Origin: Haloactinospora alba
Lineage (GTDB): Bacteria; Actinomycetota; Actinomycetes; Streptosporangiales; Streptosporangiaceae
DNA length: 64,000 bases
Assembly: GCF_006717075.1 (NCBI RefSeq)
Contig: NZ_VFQC01000001.1
Span: 2,961,501 to 3,025,500 of the forward strand
Direction: 5' to 3'
The notes beneath the pieces were generated by a model that was not told where the DNA came from, made no database searches, and saw nothing but the letters and a program-made list of their open reading frames with translations. Below are positions 44,535 to 52,452 of the stretch, piece after piece. The first letter of the stretch is position 1; every line of letters begins with the position of its first letter. A program made the position numbers and the translations under genes.

Positions 44535-46727
44535 ATGAGTTTTCCCCGGCAGCAGGCCCGGACGCGGCGGTTCACGCTTGGCGCCCCCCGGGCATTCCAG
44601 ATCTCACCGAACGGGCAACGAGTGTTGTTCCTGCGCAGCAGGGGCGGAACGGACCCCGTCGCGTGCCTGTGGAGCATGGACCTCGAAACCGGCACCGAGC
44701 AGGTCCTCGCGGACCCCCGAGCGATCGGCGCGGCGGACGAGGACCTGCCGCCGGAGGAACGCGCCCGCCGGGAACGGCTGCGGGAGAGCGGCGGAGGGAT
44801 CGTCTCCTACACGGTGGACGAGGGGTTCACCCGGGCCGCGTTCGCTCTCTCCGGCCGCCTGTACTACGTCGACCTGGTGGGTGACGACCCGAAACCGCGC
44901 GGCCTCCCGGTGTGGGAACCCGTCGTCGACCCCCTGCTCTCCCCCGCGGGCGACCGCGTCGCCTACGTCAGCGGCGGGGCGGTGTGCGTGGTCTCCGTGG
45001 ACTCCTCCGGTACGCGGGTCGAGGAGCGCAACCACGTGCTGTCCGACCCCGACGAGGTGGGAGTACCCGGCGTCACGTGGGGGCTGGCCGACTTCATCGC
45101 CGCGGAGGAGATGGACCGCTACCGCGGGATGTGGTGGGCACCGGACGGTTCCGCCCTGCTGGTCACCCGGGTGGACGATTCGGCGGTAGCGCGCTGGACC
45201 GTGAGCGACCCCGCCAACCCCGAGGATCCGGGGCACACGATCGCCTACCCGGCGGCGGGTGCCGCCAACGCCGACGTCCGGCTGGCCGTGGTCCCGGTGG
45301 CGCCGCGCAGCGGGGAGGCGAAGCGCCAGTGGATCGAGTGGGACCGCGACGCGCTGCCGTACCTGGTGCGCGCCGGCTGGACGAGCGGCCCGGACGGCAC
45401 TCCCACCGTGATCCTCACCGCCCAGAGCCGGGACCAGCGCACTCTGACCCTGTTCACCGCCGACCCGGTGACCGGTCTCGTGTTCGACACGCACACCGAG
45501 ACCGACGACGCGTGGGTGGAGATCATGCCGGGGGTTCCGGACTTCACCCGGGACGGTTCCCTGGTGTGGATCGGCCGCTCCTCCGACGGGGCGAGGCGGG
45601 AGCTGTACGTCGGGGACCGCCCCGTCACCCCCTCCGACGCCTACGTTCGCGCGGTCGTCGACGTGGACGGGCCGCGGGTGCTGTGCTCGCTCTCTCCGGC
45701 GGGCAGACCGGGGGAGGTGACACTGTGGCTGGTGGACCTGGCGGAGCACCTGTCCGCGCCGGTGGAGTTCCCGGGCGCGGACGCAGCCGGGGTGCACGCG
45801 GGCAGGCTGCGTGGGGACACGCTGGTGCTGCAGCGCCGGGACATGGACACCGACGGTTCGCGCACCGTGGTGATCCGGGAGGCCAGCACCCTCACCCGCC
45901 AGTCGGTGACCGAGGTCGCCAACCTCGCCCAGGCCCCGGAGCTTCCCGAGCCGAACGTGCGCACCTGGTTCGCGGGTGAGTCCGGTATTCCCGCCGCTCT
46001 GGTCCTGCCGTCGTGGCACGAGGAGGGCTCGGGACCGCTGCCCGTGTTACTGGACCCCTACGGCGGGCCGCACGCGCAGCGGGTACTGCAGGCGCGCCCG
46101 GCGTACTGGGGGTCGCAGTGGTTCGCCGAGCAGGGGTTCGCGGTGCTGGTCGCCGACGGCCGGGGAACCCCGGGCGTGAGCGTCGCCTGGGAGCAGGCGA
46201 TCCACGGCGACCTCGCCACACCGGTGCTGGAGGACCAGGTGACCGCGCTGCACGACGCGGCCGGCAGGTTCGGCTGTCTGGACCTGGACCGGGTGGCGAT
46301 CCGGGGGTGGTCGTTCGGGGGGTATCTGGCCGCTCTGGCCGTGCTGCGGCGTCCCGACGTGTTCCACGCGGCCGTCGCCGGGGCTCCGGTGACGGACTGG
46401 CGCCTGTACGACACCCACTACACCGAGCGCTACCTGGGGCTCCCGCAGGAGGAGGCGGCGGCCTACCGGGAGAGCTCCCTGCTGGATGACGCCGCGGGGC
46501 TGCGCCGCAGGCTGATGCTCATCCACGGGTTGGCGGACGACAACGTGGTGTTCGCCCACACCCAGCGGCTCTCGGCCGCGCTTGTGGCGGCGGGGCGGCC
46601 GCACACCGTGCTGCCGCTGTCGGGGATCACCCACATGGCCACGGAGGAGGCGACCGCGGAGAACCTGCTCCTTCTGCAGCTTCGCTTCCTCCGCGAGTCG
46701 CTCGAGGACCCCAGCACCGGTCCGTGA
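44535..46727 (+). CDS. Prolyl oligopeptidase-family (S9) peptidase, DPP-IV-like
   Basis: A 730-residue serine peptidase with an N-terminal beta-propeller (about 1-470) and an alpha/beta hydrolase domain. The nucleophile Ser is in GWSFGGYLAAL (near 594), the Asp in IHGLADDNVVF (near 667), and the His in SGITHMA (near 699). The propeller contains a DPP-IV-like Glu motif (AAEEMDRYRGMWW). No signal peptide is seen, so it is cytoplasmic. It is divergent from mshB. Confidence 0.92.
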   Translation: MSFPRQQARTRRFTLGAPRAFQISPNGQRVLFLRSRGGTDPVACLWSMDLETGTEQVLADPRAIGAADEDLPPEERARRERLRESGGGIVSYTVDEGFTRAAFALSGRLYYVDLVGDDPKPRGLPVWEPVVDPLLSPAGDRVAYVSGGAVCVVSVDSSGTRVEERNHVLSDPDEVGVPGVTWGLADFIAAEEMDRYRGMWWAPDGSALLVTRVDDSAVARWTVSDPANPEDPGHTIAYPAAGAANADVRLAVVPVAPRSGEAKRQWIEWDRDALPYLVRAGWTSGPDGTPTVILTAQSRDQRTLTLFTADPVTGLVFDTHTETDDAWVEIMPGVPDFTRDGSLVWIGRSSDGARRELYVGDRPVTPSDAYVRAVVDVDGPRVLCSLSPAGRPGEVTLWLVDLAEHLSAPVEFPGADAAGVHAGRLRGDTLVLQRRDMDTDGSRTVVIREASTLTRQSVTEVANLAQAPELPEPNVRTWFAGESGIPAALVLPSWHEEGSGPLPVLLDPYGGPHAQRVLQARPAYWGSQWFAEQGFAVLVADGRGTPGVSVAWEQAIHGDLATPVLEDQVTALHDAAGRFGCLDLDRVAIRGWSFGGYLAALAVLRRPDVFHAAVAGAPVTDWRLYDTHYTERYLGLPQEEAAAYRESSLLDDAAGLRRRLMLIHGLADDNVVFAHTQRLSAALVAAGRPHTVLPLSGITHMATEEATAENLLLLQLRFLRESLEDPSTGP

Positions 46728-46782
46728 CCCGCGGTCCGGACGACGTGCCTCCCTCGCCGTCCCACGGAACGGGCAGGACCCC

Positions 46783-46817
46783 GGGGCCGTCCCGCGCCAG
46801 CGCGGGGCGGCCCCTTC
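46783..46817 (+). terminator. Terminator after the S9 peptidase
   Basis: GGGGCCG-T-CCCGCG and CGCGGG-G-CGGCCCC around a CCAG loop, followed by TTCG, 55 nt past the stop. Confidence 0.75.
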
Positions 46818-47350
46818 GTGCGGGGGCGCCGCGCGCGACCGTGCCGGGCGGTAACGGCGGCCCCTACCGGTACGCGTTCGACACCCGGTGACCGCGGGCC
46901 GCGCACCGTTGACACCGCGCCCAGCCGGGTCGGCTCAAAGCTGACAGATCATAAAAAACATCACAAGATTTGTGTCATGCAACAAACTCCGGCGTACTAG
47001 AGAAATTGGCCGAATCCGGCCACATTCCCCCTCTTGCGTCACGCGGGGTACCACGAGCCAGTAACCGTACCGACACGGTCGGGAATTCCTCCCAACGAGG
47101 GGTTTCGCACACACGGCTCCGTCCCTCCGCCGTCGGAACCGGCCGCGCTGTCCCGAGAATTCAACACGCGCGGACATCCGCGCGTCCGTACCGGTCTGTT
47201 GCGACCGGGCCGACATGGCCTATGGTCCCGAACGTTCACCGCACGCCGGTGGGCACCGTTCGCTGACCGTCCCCACAGGGGCGGCGGCAACCCGGGATCC
47301 CGCGTTGAGTCCCCGCTCATCAACGAGGATCCCGCCCTTGTTCACCCCCA
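46818..47350. other. Long upstream region of the secreted protease
   Basis: About 530 nt without a supported gene. There is an AT-rich patch at 46935-47000, a perfect palindrome at 47166-47185, and TATGGT at 47220-47225 as a possible -10 box for the protease. A regulatory region of this size is consistent with a growth-phase-controlled exoenzyme. Confidence 0.5.
47166..47185. promoter_or_regulatory. Perfect 9-2-9 palindrome upstream of protease gene
   Basis: ACGCGCGGA-CA-TCCGCGCGT, 35 nt upstream of the possible -10 box at 47220. The position is suited to a regulator overlapping the -35 region. Confidence 0.4.
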
Positions 47351-48520
47351 ATGAAAGGGCAGGAATTGCGAAAATCCCCCCTGATTACAGCGCTGGGCGG
47401 ATCCGCAGTGGCACTCGGACTGCTCGGCCTCGGAACCGCGACGCTCGCCACGGGCGGCGGCTCCGAGGTCGAGACCGCCTCCGCGGACTCTCCGAACGCC
47501 TCCACCCAGATGGAGGCGATGCAGCGCGACCTTGACCTCACCGCCGAGGAGGCCAAGGAGCGGATGAAACAGGAGGACCGGGCCCGCGACCTCGACAACG
47601 AGCTGCGTTCCCAGCTGGGCGAGGCGTTCGGCGGTAGCGTCTTCGACAGTGGGAGCAACGAGCTGACCGTCTCGGTGACCGACAAGGACGCCGCCGAGGA
47701 GGTGCGCGAGGCCGGGGCCGAGCCGCGGGTCGTCACCTACGGCCAGGATCGGCTGGAGTCCATCGCCGACAGGATCGGTTCCCAGGATGTCGGCCTCGAC
47801 GACGGCATCGCCGGCTACGGGCCCGACATCGACAGGGACGCGGTCGTGATCACCGTGCTGGAGGGCGAGAAGGCCAGCGCCCAGCAGCTCGTCGCCGACG
47901 CCGGCGTTGACTCCGAGGCCGTGGAGATCGAGCAGACCAGCCAGGAGCCCCGGCTCTACGCCGACATCGTGGGCGGCGAGCCGTACCAGATCGACGGCAC
48001 CGGGCGCTGCTCCATCGGGTTCCCCACCACCAACGGTTTCGTCACCGCGGGCCACTGCGGCGAGGAGGGCACCCCCGTCTCCAGCCAGGACGGTTCCGGC
48101 AGCGGGACCGTCACCGGGTCGAGCTTCCCCGGCAACGACATGGGTGTCGTCGAAGCCGACTCCGGCTGGGAGCCCACCTCCACCGTCACCAGTGACGAGG
48201 GCCCCGTGACCGTGGCGGGCTCCGAGGAGGCCCCGGAGGGCGCCTCCATCTGCCGCTCCGGTTCGACCACCGGCTGGCACTGCGGCACGGTCGAGTCCAA
48301 GGGCCAGACGGTGGAGTACCCCCAAGGCACGGTCGAGGGCCTGACCCAGACCGATGTCTGCGCTGAGCCGGGCGACTCCGGTGGCTCCTGGTTGGCCGAC
48401 GACCAGGCCCAGGGGGTCACCTCCGGCGGATCGGGTGACTGCACCACCGGCGGGACCACCTTCTTCCAGCCGGTCAACCCGATTCTGGACGAGTACGGCG
48501 TCGAGCTGATGACCGGCTAA
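47351..48520 (+). CDS. Secreted alpha-lytic-type serine protease (S1)
   Basis: A 389-residue preproenzyme: signal peptide (ALGGSAVALGLLGLGTATLA), a pro-region with the alpha-lytic pro-domain folds (ITVLEGEKASAQQLVADAGV), and the mature enzyme from about residue 204 (ADIVGGEPYQI). The triad is His in FVTAGHCG (near 235), Asp in GNDMGVV (near 263) and Ser in EPGDSGGSW (near 342). Six Cys suggest three disulfides. It resembles Nocardiopsis and Streptomyces exoproteases. ATG 47351 has no ribosome-binding site; TTG 47366, 6 nt after GAAAGGG, may be the true start. Confidence 0.93.
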   Translation: MKGQELRKSPLITALGGSAVALGLLGLGTATLATGGGSEVETASADSPNASTQMEAMQRDLDLTAEEAKERMKQEDRARDLDNELRSQLGEAFGGSVFDSGSNELTVSVTDKDAAEEVREAGAEPRVVTYGQDRLESIADRIGSQDVGLDDGIAGYGPDIDRDAVVITVLEGEKASAQQLVADAGVDSEAVEIEQTSQEPRLYADIVGGEPYQIDGTGRCSIGFPTTNGFVTAGHCGEEGTPVSSQDGSGSGTVTGSSFPGNDMGVVEADSGWEPTSTVTSDEGPVTVAGSEEAPEGASICRSGSTTGWHCGTVESKGQTVEYPQGTVEGLTQTDVCAEPGDSGGSWLADDQAQGVTSGGSGDCTTGGTTFFQPVNPILDEYGVELMTG

Positions 48521-48544
48521 CCACCGGCATCCGGTACGGCACCG

Positions 48545-48579
48545 CCCCGGCGCCTCCCACCGGAGGTGCCGGGGTTTTC
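48545..48579 (+). terminator. Rho-independent terminator of the protease
   Basis: CCCCGGC-G-CCTCC and GGAGG-T-GCCGGGG around a CACC loop, followed by TTTTC. Confidence 0.88.
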
Positions 48580-48706
48580 GTGTGCGCCTCTGGAAGAGGC
48601 GGGAACGGGAACCGGCGTCCCGTATCGTGGACACGATGTCTCACCAGACAGCCAAACGTTCTATGCTCTTCCCGTCAAAAGGGACCTATCGGGAGGTAAT
48701 GGAACA

Positions 48707-50035
48707 GTGTCTGTGGGAACAGAACGGCGGGACGCCGAACCGCCACCGGTGAACCGACGCGGCAAAGTGGCCGTAGCCAGCCTCGTCGGGACCTCCATCG
48801 AGTTCTACGACTTCTACGTCTACGCGACGGCTGCCGTCCTGGTCTTCCCGCACCTGTTCTTCCCCGCCGGCGACGACACCGCCGCCACCCTGCAGTCGCT
48901 GGCCACCTTCGCCATCGCCTTCGTCGCGCGCCCCGTGGGCTCGGCCCTGTTCGGCCACTTCGGCGACCGCACCGGCCGCAAGGCCACCCTGGTGGCCTCC
49001 CTGCTGACCATGGGGATCTCCACCGTCGCCATCGGGGTACTTCCCACCTACGCCAGCGCCGACCTGATCGCCCCGGCGCTACTCGCGGTGTGCCGCTTCG
49101 GCCAGGGACTCGGACTCGGCGGCGAGTGGGGCGGCGCCGCCCTGCTGGCGACCGAGAACGCCCCCCGGCGGAAACGCGCGCTGTACGGCACCTTCCCGCA
49201 GCTGGGCGCCCCCATCGGGTTCTTCTGCGCCAACAGCGTTTACCTTGCGCTGCAGACCACCATGACCGACGAGGCGTTCATGGACTGGGGATGGCGGGTG
49301 CCGTTCCTGCTGTCCGCCGTGCTGATCATGGTCGGCCTGTGGGTGCGGTTGAGCCTGCACGAGACCCCGGCCTTCACCACGATGCTCTCCTCGGGGCAGC
49401 AGGAGAAGGCCCCCGCCATACGGGTGTTCCGCACCAGCCCCGGCGGCATCGTCCTCGGCACGCTCATCATGCTGGCCACCTACGTGCTGTTCTACCTGAT
49501 GACCGTGTTCTCCATGTCCTACGGGACCAGCGCCGACGGGCTGGGCTACGAACGCACCGAGTTCCTGGTGCTGCTGCTGATCGGCGTCGTCTTCTTCGCG
49601 CTCACGATCCCGGTGGCCGGTCTGGCCGCCGACCGGTTCGGACGCCGCACCACGCTGCTCACCGTCACCGCCGTCATCATCGCCTTCGGGTTCGTCCTCG
49701 GCCCGCTGCTGGGGTCGGGCAGCCCGCTGCTGGTACTCGCCTGCCTCGTCATCGGCCTGTCCCTGATGGGTTTCACGTTCGGACCGATGGGCGCCGTCCT
49801 GCCCGAGCTGTTCCCCACCAACGTCCGCTACAGCGGCTCCTCGATCGCCTACAACCTCGGTGGACTGCTGGGCGCCTCCCTGGCTCCCTACACGGCCACC
49901 TGGCTCGCCGCCGCCTTCGGGTTGTGGGCCGTGGGCGGCTACCTCATCGCGGCCGCGGCGATCACCCTGGGAGCGCTGCTCGTCGCCCGGGAGACGCGCG
50001 ACGACTCGCTGAACACCGCACCGACCGACACATGA
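48707..50035 (+). CDS. MFS transporter, metabolite:H+ symporter (MHS) type
   Basis: A 442-residue transporter with 12 membrane helices. The MHS family signature appears early (ASLVGTSIEFYDFYVYATAAVLVFP), the MFS motif A is GHFGDRTGRKATL, and GLGLGGEWGGAALLATE is typical of ProP/ShiA/KgtP-like members. It imports a carboxylate or compatible solute with protons; the substrate cannot be read from sequence. GTG 48707 follows GGGAGG by 10 nt. Confidence 0.9.
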   Translation: MSVGTERRDAEPPPVNRRGKVAVASLVGTSIEFYDFYVYATAAVLVFPHLFFPAGDDTAATLQSLATFAIAFVARPVGSALFGHFGDRTGRKATLVASLLTMGISTVAIGVLPTYASADLIAPALLAVCRFGQGLGLGGEWGGAALLATENAPRRKRALYGTFPQLGAPIGFFCANSVYLALQTTMTDEAFMDWGWRVPFLLSAVLIMVGLWVRLSLHETPAFTTMLSSGQQEKAPAIRVFRTSPGGIVLGTLIMLATYVLFYLMTVFSMSYGTSADGLGYERTEFLVLLLIGVVFFALTIPVAGLAADRFGRRTTLLTVTAVIIAFGFVLGPLLGSGSPLLVLACLVIGLSLMGFTFGPMGAVLPELFPTNVRYSGSSIAYNLGGLLGASLAPYTATWLAAAFGLWAVGGYLIAAAAITLGALLVARETRDDSLNTAPTDT

Positions 50036-50043
50036 GGCACTGC

Positions 50044-50077
50044 GGCCCCGGCGCTCCTCTCCGAGGGTGCCGGGGCC
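50044..50077 (+). terminator. Hairpin after the MFS transporter
   Basis: GGCCCCGGC and GCCGGGGCC, perfect 9-bp arms around a 16-nt loop, starting 9 nt past the stop. Confidence 0.7.
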
Positions 50078-50100
50078 GGGCCTCGTGCCGCGGAACGCCG

Positions 50101-50134
50101 CCCGCGGCGGACAGCGCCCACCGGACAGGGCCTA
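50101..50134 (-). repeat. Copy of a dispersed intergenic repeat
   Basis: On the minus strand CTAGGCCCTGTCCGGTGGGC and following bases. It matches the dapD-end copy at about 26 of 30 nt and lies just upstream of the DUF3054 gene. Confidence 0.65.
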
Positions 50135-50144
50135 GTCTGGCGGT

Positions 50145-50522
50145 ATGCGAACTCTGTCGGTACCGGGAGCGGCGGTCGCGGACCTGCTGTGCCTCCTCGC
50201 GTTCGTGACGATCGGACGCGCCAGCCACGACGAGGGCAACGCGCTGGCGGGAATCGCTACGACCGTGTGGCCGTTCGCGGCCGCGCTCGCCGTCAGCTGG
50301 CTGGCCACCCTGGCGTGGCGCGCTCCCGCCCGGCTCGTCCCCTCCGGTCTGGGGATCTGGGCCGGCACCACGGTGGGGGGCCTGGTACTGCGCGTCGCCA
50401 CCGGTGCGGGCGCGGAACCGTCGTTCGCCGTGGTCACCGCCCTGTTCCTGGCCGCCACCCTGCTCGGTTGGCGCGCCGTGACCCGGCTCGCCCGGGTCCG
50501 CGCCTCCCGCTCCACCGGCTGA
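50145..50522 (+). CDS. DUF3054 family membrane protein
   Basis: A 125-residue protein with four membrane helices beginning AAVADLLCLLAFVTIGRASHDEG, the DUF3054 signature, with the conserved WPFAAALAVSWL and WAGTTVGGLVLR segments. Function unknown. It ends 10 nt before the next gene, so the two are probably co-transcribed. Confidence 0.88.
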   Translation: MRTLSVPGAAVADLLCLLAFVTIGRASHDEGNALAGIATTVWPFAAALAVSWLATLAWRAPARLVPSGLGIWAGTTVGGLVLRVATGAGAEPSFAVVTALFLAATLLGWRAVTRLARVRASRSTG

Positions 50523-50532
50523 GGCATCCGGA

Positions 50533-52452
50533 ATGCGGGACAGCGCCGGAAAACGCCCCACGGTGCGGGCCTCTCACCCGGTACTGGCGGTGGCGCGCAG
50601 CGTTCCCGCCACCGACCGCGTCCTGGACGTCCTGCAACTCTTCCGCGGCGACGACCGGGTCGAGGTGACGTTCACGGTCAACCCGGGATCGGCCTCCGGC
50701 GCCGGGGTGGCGGGCATGCTGCGCGACGCCGGGGTGGAGAACGTCATCGACTGGGAGCAGGCCGTCCGCGAGCGGGACCGCTACCGGCTCGCGCTCGCCG
50801 CCTCACCCAAGGAGGACCTGCACCGACTGGCACGCGTGCCCCACCCCGGCCGCGCCGGAACCGGACACGGCCCGCCGCTGGTCCTGATGCCGCACGGGAT
50901 CGGACACAACCGGCGCGTTCCCGACGCCGGCGGTACCCCCGACCGCGCCTCCGGGCTCGACCCCGGCCAGCTGCTGCACGAGGGCCGCCCCGTCCCCGCC
51001 CGGGTCGCGCTCTCCCACCGGGAGCAGCACGAGCGGCTGGCCGCCGCCTGTCCGGAGGCGGCCGAGCGTGCGGTCGTCACCGGTGACCCCTCCCACGACC
51101 GGATGCTGGCCAACCTCGGGCGGCGGGCGCGGTACCGCGCCGCGCTGGGTGCGGCCGAGGGGCAGGTGCTGGTCGTGGTCTCCTCCACGTGGAACCGGGA
51201 CTCCCTCCTGGGCGCGCAGCGGGAGACACTGCGCCGTCTCCTCGCCGAGCTGCCCGCGGACGAGTACCGGGTGGCGCTGGTGGCGCACCCCAACGTCTGG
51301 CACCAGCACGGCCGGGCGCAGCTGGAGCTGTGGCTGGCGGACGAGATCGAGGCCGGGCTGACACTGGTCCACCCCCACAACGGGTGGCGCGCGGCGCTCG
51401 TCGCCGCCGACGCCGTCGTGGGCGACCACGGTTCGACCACGTACTACGCGGCGGCCCTGGGGCGCCCCGTGCTCCTGGCCGCCTTCGGGAACGCCGAACT
51501 CGACCCGGACTCCCCGCTGCGCGCCTTCGGCCGGCGCACACCGTTCCTGCGGGCGGACCGCGGCGTCCCCGACCAGGTGGAGGAGGTTCTCGCCGCACCC
51601 GCGCCGGAGGCGCGCGGACTGCTGATCGAGCACCCCGGAACGGCCGCGCACCGCTTACGTGACCTGTTCTACGGGCTGCTGGGGCTGCGGCCGCCGCAAC
51701 AGCCCGCCCGGTTCTTCGCCGTCCCGGAACCGGTGGCCACGTCCTCCGACGTCACGGCCTGGCGGGTCTCCCACGCGACGCAGGCGGGCACACCGGCGGC
51801 CCCGCCCCGGGTCCGCGTGCGCCGGACCGCTGCCGCCACCGCGGCTCCGGAAGCCGGGTTCCTCGTGGTCGACGAGGAGGACGCCGCGCTGGAACGCCGG
51901 GACATGGCGTCGGTGTGGGTGCGGTCGCGGCCCGCCTCCGACTCCCGGGACTGGGTGGCCGGGACCCTGCGTTCCCGGGACTGCGCCGTGGCGGCGGCGG
52001 CCACACCGTCCGGGGAGGTGGTCCTGGGCGACCGCGGGGGCCACTGGCTGCGGCTGGCCGCCGCGGAGCAGGCACTGCCGCCCGCCGTGGTCGCCGCCGC
52101 GGTGGCCGCCTGGAGCCGTTCCGGCGGTTCCCCCGAGGCGTGGAGCACCGGCATCCGGGTGTGTGCCGGCGGCACCGAGACCCTGGTGCGGGCTACCCCC
52201 CCCCCCCCGTTGAATTCCGGGGACGGGGGTGATCCGGAGGCGCCGCCGCACACCGGGGACGAGGCGCTCACTCACCCTCGGCGTTCAGCAGCCGGTCCAC
52301 CTCGTCCGCCTGGGGCATCCGGTGGGCGGCGTACAGATCCCGGGCCCGACGCAGGAACCCGGCACGCATCCCGTGCTCCCCGCGCCGCCCGGCGAGGTCG
52401 GCGAGCACCCGCTGCGCCTGCGCCTCCCGAACGTGGTACCCGGCCTCACTGA
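50533..52452 (+). CDS. GT-B-like conserved protein with slippery C-terminus
   Basis: The conserved part (about residues 1-550) looks like a GT-B fold, as in CDP-glycerol glycerophosphotransferases and UDP-GlcNAc 2-epimerases. It has two Rossmann-like halves, with VVVSSTWNRDSLLG opening the second and ADAVVGDHGSTTYYAAALGRPVLL as the nucleotide-site helix. Similar actinobacterial proteins have no assigned reaction. A run of 13 C at 52196-52208 precedes an unconserved Pro/Arg-rich tail that overlaps the 3' end of the opposite gene by 185 nt. One fewer C would end the protein at 52212; two fewer would end it at 52232. The true C-terminus is therefore probably before 52240. Confidence 0.7.
   Translation: MRDSAGKRPTVRASHPVLAVARSVPATDRVLDVLQLFRGDDRVEVTFTVNPGSASGAGVAGMLRDAGVENVIDWEQAVRERDRYRLALAASPKEDLHRLARVPHPGRAGTGHGPPLVLMPHGIGHNRRVPDAGGTPDRASGLDPGQLLHEGRPVPARVALSHREQHERLAAACPEAAERAVVTGDPSHDRMLANLGRRARYRAALGAAEGQVLVVVSSTWNRDSLLGAQRETLRRLLAELPADEYRVALVAHPNVWHQHGRAQLELWLADEIEAGLTLVHPHNGWRAALVAADAVVGDHGSTTYYAAALGRPVLLAAFGNAELDPDSPLRAFGRRTPFLRADRGVPDQVEEVLAAPAPEARGLLIEHPGTAAHRLRDLFYGLLGLRPPQQPARFFAVPEPVATSSDVTAWRVSHATQAGTPAAPPRVRVRRTAAATAAPEAGFLVVDEEDAALERRDMASVWVRSRPASDSRDWVAGTLRSRDCAVAAAATPSGEVVLGDRGGHWLRLAAAEQALPPAVVAAAVAAWSRSGGSPEAWSTGIRVCAGGTETLVRATPPPPLNSGDGGDPEAPPHTGDEALTHPRRSAAGPPRPPGASGGRRTDPGPDAGTRHASRAPRAARRGRRAPAAPAPPERGTRPH
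52196..52208 (+). repeat. Poly-C tract (13 C)
   Basis: A homopolymer inside the 3' part of the GT-B-like gene. Its length decides which of three C-termini is made. Confidence 0.9.
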
